A stretch of 64,000 nt of DNA from Lachnospiraceae bacterium (GTDB lineage: Bacteria > Bacillota > Clostridia > Lachnospirales > Lachnospiraceae). The stretch covers positions 248,001-312,000 of the forward strand of contig FUZG01000004.1 of NCBI GenBank assembly GCA_900168235.1. The letters are read 5' to 3'. A model generated the notes under the pieces. It searched no databases and had not been told where the DNA came from. It saw only the letters and a list, made by a program, of their open reading frames with translations. The translations under genes and the position numbers were made by a program. This document shows positions 35,487 to 43,781 of the stretch, in pieces. The number at the start of each line of letters is the position of its first letter. Within the stretch, counting starts at the first letter, position 1.

Positions 35487-36608
35487 TTATCCCCTTAATC
35501 CGCAGACTTCAAACTCTGTATAATATCCGTCCTCCGACAATGTCTGTGTGACATCGCTGACAAAATATGAACCGTTGGACTTTTTATCTACTCCCTTTAT
35601 CTTTATAAATCTGCCCGGTATCAGGTCCGGGAGTCCGAGGCATCTGCCTCCTCCGCCCGAGAAACCGAGGTTCATGTAATCCAGCACATTTTGTGCCATG
35701 TCCTTACATTCTTTTTCTGACTGAAGGAAATTCATCCTTATAACCCGCGAGGTCTTCGATAATCCTTTTACTTTTTTTGCTGCAGTGTCTCCGCTTCCTC
35801 CAAACTTTCCCGGAGTCTCTGCTTTTCCGCGTACCTCTTTTTTGTCCTTTGTTCCGTTACTTATCACCACTACAGAACCAACGGAATTTCTCGTCATGGA
35901 GACTGAACGGGTAAATTCCAGCAGACACTGCCCCATGGTCAGCTCTACAAGTGAAGAGGTATTTTTCATGAGATTTGAAAAAAGCATCTCTCCGTTTATC
36001 ACACAAAAATTTACAAAACACATTTCCGCGAGCTGACTTAAGAAATCATAGTTACTGCAGTTTGTCTCTTTCCTTATCTGCGACTGAAATTTCGGGAGAG
36101 TGTCTATCGTAACCGAACTTATAAGACCTGCGCTCTTGCACTCTTTTGTAAGCTCTGTCACGACTTCATTCGTAGTCTTTTTACCAAAGTCCTGTCTCTC
36201 TCCGCCGCTCATGAGTAACCCCATTCCGTCAAGGGCAGAAACTGTGATATTGGGCTGATGACCGCTGCCATAAGTCACTTCATAGGAATCCACATATCCA
36301 AAGAAAACCTGCTTTTTTGACTTCATGTATCCCATTTTTATCGTGACCTTTGCACCTACGTCGATACTGTCCAGCAGGTTTTCAAGCCATTTACCCTTTT
36401 CATAGTCATACATACCGGAGACCTGAAACTCCGCAGAACCTGACCTGTTTCTCACGGTCTGCTGAACCCTCAGATAAGTGATCGGTATCTTCATTCCATC
36501 GATCTTTGCAGAACCAACCTGTATCTCCGCTGCCGGCGACATGAAAGAATCATATTTTTTTTCGAGACTTGTTATGTCATAACTTCCGCTCTTGTCAAAT
36601 CCACCCAT
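35487..36608 (-). CDS. gp27/gpD-type hub protein
   Basis: A 373-residue late-control-D-like hub. It has PITYLRVQQTVRNRSGSAEFQVS, VTIKMGYMKSKKQVFFGYVDSYEV, NITVSALDGMGLLMSGG, and CSNYDFLSQLAEMCFVNFCV, matching the tube-initiator hub fold of phage gpD and the N-terminal half of VgrG/Afp8. It connects the six-fold tube to the three-fold spike. The gene precedes the spike gene by a few bases; together they equal the fused Afp8. Confidence 0.88.
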   Translation of the reverse strand: MGGFDKSGSYDITSLEKKYDSFMSPAAEIQVGSAKIDGMKIPITYLRVQQTVRNRSGSAEFQVSGMYDYEKGKWLENLLDSIDVGAKVTIKMGYMKSKKQVFFGYVDSYEVTYGSGHQPNITVSALDGMGLLMSGGERQDFGKKTTNEVVTELTKECKSAGLISSVTIDTLPKFQSQIRKETNCSNYDFLSQLAEMCFVNFCVINGEMLFSNLMKNTSSLVELTMGQCLLEFTRSVSMTRNSVGSVVVISNGTKDKKEVRGKAETPGKFGGSGDTAAKKVKGLSKTSRVIRMNFLQSEKECKDMAQNVLDYMNLGFSGGGGRCLGLPDLIPGRFIKIKGVDKKSNGSYFVSDVTQTLSEDGYYTEFEVCGLRG

Positions 36609-36630
36609 ATCGCTTCCTTATCAATAACGT

Positions 36631-37365
36631 CTATTCGATAGCAGGAACACGTATCAGTTCACCGCTCCGAAGTGTCCTCGGATTACTGATCTTATTTGCT
36701 CCCGCTATGGCTCTCCACTGATCCGGATCTCCGTATTCCGATGCTGCGAATGACCATAAAGACTGTCCTTCCTCCACTGTACGGAATTTTGCAGTATCCG
36801 GTGAACCGAAGGGATTTGTTTTTACCTTTGCATTCACCTTCATGAAGCGGAAAAATACGCAGTCCATGGTTGCGCGGACAGGTATGCCGAGATCACTGAA
36901 CTTTGTGAGATTCACGTTGCAGCTCTTTAGGAATCCTTCAAACTGCAGGCTCGACCACTCGATCTTTACGAGAGGCGGTATATGAGCACTAGGCTCTATC
37001 TGCATCAGGTTATAGACTTTATCAGTCATCTTTCTCACATCAAAGAACTTCGCAACAGAGTTTATCCGCTTATTTGCTTCCAGCTCAACTCCTTCTGATA
37101 CTGAAGGAGCATTTTTTACTCCTGTGGAAAAGGTGTCAAAGAAAAGCTGCATGGAGAGCGTTTCCACAGTTCCATATGTGAACTGCACTGCCGGCGCATC
37201 GGAATCTAATGCAGGATCCATACCAAACTCAGCATTTTTTGTGAGCTGGTAAGTTGTAGGATTATACTCCACATAGAAATTCTTCTTTGTGATCATGTTT
37301 GTGATCTTCATTTTTTTGACCGGAGTATTCATGTTTAAATTACCGGAACCTACAAACACAGGCAC
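36631..37365 (-). CDS. LysM-domain tube-baseplate protein (Afp7/Pvc7-like)
   Basis: A 244-residue protein of the eCIS tube-protein group. The N-terminal domain (NFYVEYNPTTYQLTKNAEFG ... TLSMQLFFDTFSTG) is the typical start of Afp7-type and phage gp53-like proteins; the last 50 residues form a LysM module (FRTVEEGQSLWSFAASEYGD ... LRSGELIRVPAIE). In T4 the gp53-like LysM protein binds the hub and holds the wedges. It lies between the 1421-residue gene and the hub gene. Confidence 0.9.
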   Translation of the reverse strand: MPVFVGSGNLNMNTPVKKMKITNMITKKNFYVEYNPTTYQLTKNAEFGMDPALDSDAPAVQFTYGTVETLSMQLFFDTFSTGVKNAPSVSEGVELEANKRINSVAKFFDVRKMTDKVYNLMQIEPSAHIPPLVKIEWSSLQFEGFLKSCNVNLTKFSDLGIPVRATMDCVFFRFMKVNAKVKTNPFGSPDTAKFRTVEEGQSLWSFAASEYGDPDQWRAIAGANKISNPRTLRSGELIRVPAIE

Positions 37366-37370
37366 CTCCT

Positions 37371-40300
37371 TTAGATCCTTCCGATCCTACGTCTCTCTTT
37401 TCTGATGCGTTCCTCAACCATCTTGAAGACACGGTCAGCAGTCCTTCTGACCTCTGCTTCGCTGATCTTTACTTCTGTCCGGCGACGTCCTGACTGCTGA
37501 TCATCATCGGGTCTTCCGGGCTGCTTATATTCCAGACTTTCCGGCATTCCGTATCCTGTAAATGCAGGATTTATCCAGTTCATCTGATTTCCCTGTGACA
37601 TCTGGCGCACTGCCTCATCCGCATGCATGGTATTCATGCCCTGTCTCTGCATATGCGGCACGCCATTTATCATGGGATTCTGCACCGGACTAAATGGTGA
37701 GCTTATATTTGCTGTGCCCTGCATGGGATTAACCCATGACTGCATTGCAGGTGTATCATCAACAGTCACTTCCTCTACTTCGCCCCGCATGAATTTTTCC
37801 GCAGGTGTGAGAGCTTTTCTCTCCTGTACTGTGCCTGACAGCGGCGCCAGGTTTCCAGCCTCGATTTCACGACTTATCACGGTTTTCAGGATTTCAGGAT
37901 AGGATGTCCCGTAATCCATGGAGATTGGGATATACTGCTCTGTACTCATAATCCGTGATTCAGGTGCAGTTCTTGATGGAAATCCCGGCTGGGATGCCAA
38001 AACTATTTTTGAAAACTGCTCTGACTGCGGTATAAGTCCACTTTGTGGTACGAGTCCGTTTTGCGGTGCGAGTCCCTGTATTGATGAGAGCGCTTTTTGT
38101 GAAGAACGTCCTGCCTGTGGTGACAGTGCAGTTTGTAATGCATGTCCCGATTGTGATAAAGATGCAGTCTGTGCTGCACTTGCCTGCTGAGATGTACGTC
38201 CTGTCTGTGATGCATTCACCTGCTGTGATGTACGTCCTGCCTGTGATGCACTTACCTGCTGTGATGTACGTCCTGCCTGTGATGCATTCACCTGCTGTGA
38301 TGTACGTCCTGCCTGTGATGCACTCACCTGCTGTGATGTCGAATGTACATTTTTTTGAGCTATGTTTTCATCACTTATGCTCTGAGTTCCTCTTTTCTGA
38401 GAATCACTGCTCCGGCGATTTTGACCTGTAGTCCTGTGAGGCTCGTTCGCTCCCGTCCTTGTCTCAGCACTTCTCGTTTCGCTTCTTGACGCTCCCTGTA
38501 CTGAGTGAGCCTGCTCATCATCACTATGGATCTGAAGATTACTGAGTTCCTCAGGTGCATATGCCATCTGATTGGACAAAATATTGTCCATGCCGTGGCT
38601 TTCACTATCATCCGAGAACCCTGATGTTATCTTCTTTCCGGTCAACAGCTCATACTGCTTCTGAGCTTCAAGGATCGTGATATCACGGATAGATGTAGGC
38701 ATTTCCTCATTGATCCGTGACTTCGTGGTTTTATTTAGTTTATTGCTGTCGGTAACAGTCCTGTTATGAGCGGATGTTTCTGCGCTGTATGCATTTGACG
38801 TATTTCTGTTATCATCTCCGCTTTCTGAAATATTTCCTGCAGGAGATGCGCTTTTTGCAGCCTCATCTGCACTTAAGGAACTGTCTTTCCGAGATGCAGT
38901 TTTTTGAACATCGAGAACCGCTTTTTTTGCCTGCTCCGCAGATTCCTCAGCTTTCTTTACTGTGTCGTCTGCCTTTTTAGAAATCTGCTCAGCGTTCCTG
39001 AGTTTGTCTTCCGCCTGCTTTGAGATCTGCTCAGCATGTTTTAATTTATCTTCTGCCTGCCTTGCAGTTTTCTTAGCTTCCTTATCAGTTCTCTCTGCCT
39101 GCTTTACAACCTGTTCAGCGTTTTCTAATGCACTTTCTGTCTGCTTTGCAGCTTTTCCGATATCTCCTGAGTTAATGTCAATGTATCCCGCATCACTTCT
39201 ACGTATTTCATGATGCTGATTACTTCTGTCGTCACTGTCTGCCTGATGAGAACCTGACTTCTTTATATTCCTTCCGTCTGTTTCCTCTCCGTTATTAAGT
39301 TCAAGGTCATCCAGCTCTATGACACCGTAATCACCTGTTTCACGGAGATAATCTGCCTTACTTTCCGCATCAGCCGTATCCAAAACTCCGGTGATTCGCT
39401 TTCCTGTCAGCATCTCATACTGCTTCTGGGCTTCAAGGATCGTGATATCGCGGACAGACGATTCTATCAGTCCTCTGTGGACTCTGTCGATTTCATTAAT
39501 ACGTTCTGTATTAATGCTCTGACCTACTGCGTTATTACCATCTGTATCAATGCTCTTATTTGAAGTTATTTCATTCTCTGTATAAGAGCTCTGGTTTTCA
39601 GGTTTGTTATTCTCTGCTCCGGTGTTCTGATTTACAGGGTTGCTATTCACTGCACCGATACTCTGATTTACAAGTCTGTTATTCTCTGCATCAGCGCTCT
39701 GATTTACAGTTTTGCTGTTATCTGTAACAGCGTTCTGATTTACAGATTTATAACTCTCAGTATCAAGCCCGTGATATTCAGAATGTTTTCGTTCTGCGTC
39801 AGAACTCAGCCCTGCATCTCCGATTCGATCTAAAGTCCGCACATTCGCTGAAGCCTTTGAATACCCGTTTTCCCCAACCGTACTCATACCACTCCCTACG
39901 GCTGTTTCCTTACGGAGTTTATTCATCAGCTCAGTTATTGTAGATGCAGCTTTTCTGGTGAAACTGTGCTGTGACCTGTCGCTTGTAACCGAAGAACTTC
40001 TGCCTTTCGCAAATTCACTGCTGTCAGCATTATTTCTGTTCTGCGGATTGTCAATGACCTTCGCAGTGCTCCGGTTCTGTATATTCTCTCTGGAGCTTAC
40101 AGAATATCCGCTTTGCGCGTTCTCTCTAGAGCTTACGGAGTTTCTGCTCTGTACATTCTCTCCTGCGTTTGCAGAATTTCTGTTTTGATCATGGATCTGG
40201 TCATTACTCAGATCATTCAGGTTACCCTGTCTTCTCTGATAACTTATGTCACGTGCCTTTGCGTCAGAACCTATACGATCATTTTTTTGACGACTGCTAC

Positions 40301-41636
40301 GAACATTTTTTTGCTCATCATCATTCGTCAGCACCAGATCTGTTAATTCCGCAGGCTCATATCCCGAAAGATACGGGTTTGCACCATGCTCTGCTGATGA
40401 CTCTCCGTTTAGTTCACTATTTTTCAGGATATCGTGGTCAACAGAGATTCCTTCCGGGCTCTCCATTGCTTCTGTAACAGCTATATTTCTTGCGGTGAGA
40501 TTCAGTATGTTCTTATCACTTACAGGATGCTCTTCGTTCTGACTCTTCCCATGAACAGATAAATTTTCTTTATCATTATTTCTGTCCTGTGAAGAAGCTT
40601 TATCAGAAAGACCGTATCCATCCTGCCGGATCATACTTATATTTTCTGATTCCCTTTTGCTTCCTGTCTCTCTACTGTCCTCTATACCGCTTCTGTTTTC
40701 TGCCTCTGTTCTGCTTTCTGCCCCTCTTGAGCTTTCTGTCTCTCTTCTGTATTCTGCCTTTTTACTGCTTTCTGTCCCTCTTCTGTTTTGTACCGCTCTT
40801 GAGCTTTCTGACTCTGTTCTGCTTTCTGCCTCTCCAGAGCTTTCTGTCGCTCCTCTGTTTTCTCTCCCTTTACCTTTTTCCGGCTCTCTTCTATGCTCTG
40901 ACTCGTTTCTGCTTTCCAGCTCTCTTTTACTGCCAACTCCTCTTTTTCTGTCTTCCAATCTGACATGTTCAGGACTTCTGCCAACTTCATAAACCCGCTC
41001 ATTATCAGATTCTCTGCCGATGACTACGGTATTTTTATACTCCGTGAGCCTGTCCTTACCGGGAACTCCGCTCTGAAGCTTTGTGAGTTCCTGTGCTTCT
41101 TTCATCTTTAATTCACGGATACGCTTCACCGTAGGCGATACTCCGTATCTGGAATTGCTTTCCAGATTTGTTCGGCTCCGTTCCAGTATCCGCTTCTCAG
41201 TCTCTATGAGCTTCTGCTTTTCATGTATCACCCGAAGCCGTTCTCTGGTCACTATGTCGAGATCTGACTTCTCAGCCTGCTTTTCTTTTTCTCTGTCTTT
41301 TATGATTCTGTCCGCTTTATCCAGTATCGCCAGCTCTTCCGCCTTGAGCGCGGACGTCTCTCTCTCCAGCGCATGGAGATGGGCGATCACCATCTCAAAA
41401 GTCAGGTCATAGTTCAGATTTATCTGCGTCGGAGAAAACTTCTTTTCTTCGCTTTCCTGACCTTCCTGCAGGTAATCAAGCTCAGCATATGGCACAAAAG
41501 CCTGCTCTCCCATGTTTCTGTCGATTATCTGCTGGGTGAAGCTTTCTACCAGAAGCGCCTCAGGACTGATGAGATTCGCCGGGTCTATCACAGACATATT
41601 TAATTTTGTCAGTGCAATAGAACCATCTTCCCTCAA
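37371..41636 (-). CDS. Very long disordered/coiled-coil protein in tape-measure position
   Basis: A 1421-residue protein without a recognised family. Residues 1-75 form a small folded start (LNMSVIDPANLISPEALLVE ... INLNYDLTFEMV), followed by a coiled coil (about 80-190). The long middle is S/N/Q/E/R-rich and repetitive: RETESSRGAE-like, VNQNA/VNQSA-like and SQAGRTSQQVNA tandem units. A lysine/glutamate coiled coil sits near 880-970. The module RDITILEAQKQYE-M/L-LTGK occurs twice, each time followed by an acidic patch ending DDEQ or NGEE. The last 40 residues are strongly basic and helical. By position between tube and LysM/hub genes it could be the tape measure; by composition it could be a cargo carrier inside the tube. 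Its start overlaps the tube gene by four bases. Confidence 0.7.
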   Translation of the reverse strand: MREDGSIALTKLNMSVIDPANLISPEALLVESFTQQIIDRNMGEQAFVPYAELDYLQEGQESEEKKFSPTQINLNYDLTFEMVIAHLHALERETSALKAEELAILDKADRIIKDREKEKQAEKSDLDIVTRERLRVIHEKQKLIETEKRILERSRTNLESNSRYGVSPTVKRIRELKMKEAQELTKLQSGVPGKDRLTEYKNTVVIGRESDNERVYEVGRSPEHVRLEDRKRGVGSKRELESRNESEHRREPEKGKGRENRGATESSGEAESRTESESSRAVQNRRGTESSKKAEYRRETESSRGAESRTEAENRSGIEDSRETGSKRESENISMIRQDGYGLSDKASSQDRNNDKENLSVHGKSQNEEHPVSDKNILNLTARNIAVTEAMESPEGISVDHDILKNSELNGESSAEHGANPYLSGYEPAELTDLVLTNDDEQKNVRSSRQKNDRIGSDAKARDISYQRRQGNLNDLSNDQIHDQNRNSANAGENVQSRNSVSSRENAQSGYSVSSRENIQNRSTAKVIDNPQNRNNADSSEFAKGRSSSVTSDRSQHSFTRKAASTITELMNKLRKETAVGSGMSTVGENGYSKASANVRTLDRIGDAGLSSDAERKHSEYHGLDTESYKSVNQNAVTDNSKTVNQSADAENNRLVNQSIGAVNSNPVNQNTGAENNKPENQSSYTENEITSNKSIDTDGNNAVGQSINTERINEIDRVHRGLIESSVRDITILEAQKQYEMLTGKRITGVLDTADAESKADYLRETGDYGVIELDDLELNNGEETDGRNIKKSGSHQADSDDRSNQHHEIRRSDAGYIDINSGDIGKAAKQTESALENAEQVVKQAERTDKEAKKTARQAEDKLKHAEQISKQAEDKLRNAEQISKKADDTVKKAEESAEQAKKAVLDVQKTASRKDSSLSADEAAKSASPAGNISESGDDNRNTSNAYSAETSAHNRTVTDSNKLNKTTKSRINEEMPTSIRDITILEAQKQYELLTGKKITSGFSDDSESHGMDNILSNQMAYAPEELSNLQIHSDDEQAHSVQGASRSETRSAETRTGANEPHRTTGQNRRSSDSQKRGTQSISDENIAQKNVHSTSQQVSASQAGRTSQQVNASQAGRTSQQVSASQAGRTSQQVNASQTGRTSQQASAAQTASLSQSGHALQTALSPQAGRSSQKALSSIQGLAPQNGLVPQSGLIPQSEQFSKIVLASQPGFPSRTAPESRIMSTEQYIPISMDYGTSYPEILKTVISREIEAGNLAPLSGTVQERKALTPAEKFMRGEVEEVTVDDTPAMQSWVNPMQGTANISSPFSPVQNPMINGVPHMQRQGMNTMHADEAVRQMSQGNQMNWINPAFTGYGMPESLEYKQPGRPDDDQQSGRRRTEVKISEAEVRRTADRVFKMVEERIRKERRRIGRI
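38191..38334 (-). repeat. 36-bp tandem coding repeat, four copies
   Basis: GATGTACGTCCTG recurs at 38191, 38227, 38263 and 38299, marking four 36-base units that each encode a 12-residue SQ(A/T)GRTSQQV(S/N)A block in the 1421-residue protein. Two unit types alternate, so copy number probably changes by slippage of pairs. Confidence 0.9.
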
Positions 41637-42070
41637 GTGCAGCCTCCATACATGATCACTATCCTGCTTATAGCAAGCGACGGCGCGTTACTGTTAAGCG
41701 TCGGTCCGCTGTAGCTCACCAGAACCGCATCATTTATCTTCCATGTCCGGACTTTTTTCCCTGTAGCATCCTTCAGTGTGATCTCACCGTCAGTCGGGAC
41801 GCTGATTCCTGAATTGACCGATTTTATCCAGTCTGCAAACGCATCTGTATCGGTCACTGTTCCCTGCTCCAGAACGAGCTGCTGGGGAATGCCGTTATCC
41901 AGCAGAAAATGCGGTGCCATTGAACCACCCTCATAATAAGTCTGGTAGTTCACCGCCATTCCAAGTCCGCTTACGGAAGTAAATTTTCCGCTCAAACCGG
42001 ACACTCCTCCAATCGAAACCTCGAAATAGGCGCCGGAAACATATTTATTCATATCTATCTGTTCCTGCAT
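41633..42070 (-). CDS. Tube protein, T4 gp19-like (third tube-family gene)
   Basis: A 145-residue gp19/Hcp-like tube protein. FEVSIGGVSGLSGKFTSVSGLGMAV is the usual strand pair, and the C-terminal SLAISRIVIMYGGCT completes the barrel. In PVC/Afp, three tube-type genes exist: one for the main tube and others for the layers next to the hub. As the last of the three here, it is probably a tube-initiation layer (Afp5/6-like). It is followed with overlap by the 1421-residue gene. Confidence 0.88.
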   Translation of the reverse strand: MQEQIDMNKYVSGAYFEVSIGGVSGLSGKFTSVSGLGMAVNYQTYYEGGSMAPHFLLDNGIPQQLVLEQGTVTDTDAFADWIKSVNSGISVPTDGEITLKDATGKKVRTWKINDAVLVSYSGPTLNSNAPSLAISRIVIMYGGCT

Positions 42071-42082
42071 TTCCTACCTCTT

Positions 42083-42607
42083 TTATTTCTTGTTATTTGC
42101 ATTATCCTCTGCTTCTTTACCGGGAGCCCGTCTTTCAAAGCCGGAATATGCAAATTCCACGGATTCCATGAGGACTTCACTGTTTAAGGCACTCATGTTT
42201 CCGAGTGTATATGCCACGGGATACGCACCGTAAAGATCCCATGCGACCCCCTCTTTTCCTTCATCCGTCATCACCACTATGTGGATGGTCTTACGTACTG
42301 CCTTTTTTTCATCAGGTCCTTTTTCAAAAGACGGAAAACACCCAAGAACCCAGTCGAGGAACCTGTTTCCAAAGGTCACTCCGCGGGTCAGCACCAGATT
42401 ACTGTACTCAACGGTAGCAGGTACTACGCCCTGCGCACCGCGATCGTCCGCACCGCTTCTCATCCGGAGTACATGGTTCACGACCTTGATACCCGAACAC
42501 TGCGCAAAAGCTGCATCCTCCGGTTCGCTTTCACCATCCTTTGTATATCCTTCGCCGCTCAGAGTCACCCTGAACCGAAAGGAACGTAAAAGTTCATCAT
42601 CCGCCAT
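42083..42607 (-). CDS. Tube-family protein (second gp19-like gene)
   Basis: A 174-residue gp19-like protein: SFRFRVTLSGEGYTKDGE, FAQCSGIKVVNHVLRMRSGAD, NLVLTRGVTFGNRFLDWVLG and NSEVLMESVEFAYSGFERR follow the tube-fold pattern, with an insertion and a charged tail. It is probably one of the adapter tube layers between main tube and hub. It follows the DUF6760 gene by about ten bases and precedes the third tube gene. Confidence 0.82.
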   Translation of the reverse strand: MADDELLRSFRFRVTLSGEGYTKDGESEPEDAAFAQCSGIKVVNHVLRMRSGADDRGAQGVVPATVEYSNLVLTRGVTFGNRFLDWVLGCFPSFEKGPDEKKAVRKTIHIVVMTDEGKEGVAWDLYGAYPVAYTLGNMSALNSEVLMESVEFAYSGFERRAPGKEAEDNANNKK

Positions 42608-42616
42608 AGTTCACCT

Positions 42617-42811
42617 TTATTTCAGTTCAAACTTATTATTTTCATCTCCGCTGAGTTTCCTGTTGATGACAGAAATCTCTCTGCACCACCTTCGACGCTC
42701 CCGATGATCCATATTCATGAGATCATCCTGATTCCAGTGCAGATAGTAGGCAAGGAACGCCATCTCCTCGTAGAGCCTGTCCGGTGGATAGCTTACAAGC
42801 CCTGATTCAAT
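42617..42811 (-). CDS. DUF6760 family small eCIS protein
   Basis: A small protein of about 60 residues with the DUF6760 core SYPPDRLYEEMAFLAYYLHW followed by the helix DHRERRRWCREISVINRKL. DUF6760 proteins occur almost only between tube genes of eCIS loci; their role is unknown. No ATG, GTG or TTG exists in frame before the conserved core: the frame opens after a TGA and the only usual bacterial option is ATT at 42811-42809, or initiation by coupling at the end of the overlapping upstream gene. The start is therefore uncertain, and a rare start codon may keep expression low. Confidence 0.8.
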   Translation of the reverse strand: MESGLVSYPPDRLYEEMAFLAYYLHWNQDDLMNMDHRERRRWCREISVINRKLSGDENNKFELK

Positions 42812-43161
42812 AAAAAATCCAGCGGAACTTCAAATTCTTTTCCGCATTCGGGACATGTCACCTTGTATGAGGGCATCTCCTTCATGTTTATTCTCTGGTA
42901 AAAATCCTGCAGATACGCGAGATCCATGGTAAACAGATTCTCTATCACCTGATTTGTGACTTTCTGCAGTGTTCCAAGCTCTGTTATCACTCTGGACAGC
43001 AGAACTATAGTCAGATACGACGAATTGGCCTGCACTCTCGGATCTCTAAGCGGAAGTATCTCATCCGCAGCTGTTGCAAGCCTCATTTTTCCGGTTTTAT
43101 GAACCGCTCCTGAGGCATCTACATAGCCCTTCGGAAGTTCAAATTCAAATTCTGTCTGCAT
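42793..43161 (-). CDS. T4-baseplate/tail-assembly-type protein with zinc ribbon
   Basis: A 122-residue protein seen in eCIS loci after the main tube gene (Pvc6-type region, T4 baseplate family). The N terminus is FEFELPKGYVDASGAVHKTG, then MRLATAADEILPLRDPRV, typical for phage tail-assembly-chaperone-like proteins; the end has CPECGKEFEVPLDF, half of a zinc ribbon. It probably helps assemble tube or baseplate. Its end overlaps DUF6760, hinting at coupled translation. Confidence 0.8.
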   Translation of the reverse strand: MQTEFEFELPKGYVDASGAVHKTGKMRLATAADEILPLRDPRVQANSSYLTIVLLSRVITELGTLQKVTNQVIENLFTMDLAYLQDFYQRINMKEMPSYKVTCPECGKEFEVPLDFLLNQGL

Positions 43162-43217
43162 TAGTACTCCCCCTTTTCCTAATCCTGACAGGTATACTGT
43201 TAACTCGCTTACAGAAC

Positions 43218-43243
43218 AGGGCGCAGATAAAACTGCGCCCTGC
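43218..43243. other. Perfect intercistronic hairpin after the main tube gene
   Basis: CAGGGCGCAG and CTGCGCCCTG pair over 10 bp with a 6-base loop, located 20 bases after the stop of the main tube gene. No T-run follows on the minus strand, so it is more likely an RNA-stability or partial-termination element than a full terminator. Confidence 0.65.
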
Positions 43244-43262
43244 TTTTAAGCAGCAATCGTCA

Positions 43263-43748
43263 TCAGATAGGTGACGGTGTTCCTGCTTCTGCACCTGCAT
43301 TTGTTCTCCAGAGACCCTCATGGCAGATCTCAAGAGACTGGATAGCTACTTCATTTCCGAGACCGGAAAGATCCGGAACATTGTAACTAACCGGCCATGC
43401 ATTGATGAGAGTCCACTCAGGACCGTTTGCATCACCTGCATCATCAAAAAGCGTAATGACAATGTCATGACGCACAATTCCAGAAGGGCCAGCCTCATTA
43501 TTCGGAGCAACAGAATGGATCCAGTCAAGGAAGTCCATATCTGTAGTAACACCCCAGCGAAGAGTAATATTTCCGAATGTTGTGAGTCCGGGAAGCTTAC
43601 GCGGTGTATTTCTAAGATCATCACCTTCGCGGTATTCAACGGCTGCGGTCGCCATATTCATTCCGGAAACTTCAGAGAAGCTTGCACGGGCGATACCATC
43701 GATCGTTACCTGATACCGAAACACTCTATACGGATAATTAATAGCCAT
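43263..43748 (-). CDS. Main inner-tube protein, gp19-like (Afp1-like)
   Basis: A 161-residue tube protein. FRYQVTIDGIARASFSEVSGM, YREGDDLRNTPRKLPGLTTFGNITLRWGVT and NEVAIQSLEICHEGLWR are the standard pattern of the first tube gene in eCIS. It stacks in hexameric rings to make the tube that the sheath drives out. It is directly after the sheath gene and is separated from later genes by a hairpin, which would favour high expression. Confidence 0.92.
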   Translation of the reverse strand: MAINYPYRVFRYQVTIDGIARASFSEVSGMNMATAAVEYREGDDLRNTPRKLPGLTTFGNITLRWGVTTDMDFLDWIHSVAPNNEAGPSGIVRHDIVITLFDDAGDANGPEWTLINAWPVSYNVPDLSGLGNEVAIQSLEICHEGLWRTNAGAEAGTPSPI

Positions 43749-43781
43749 TGTCTAATCCCTCATTTCCTTTCCGTGTTTTTA

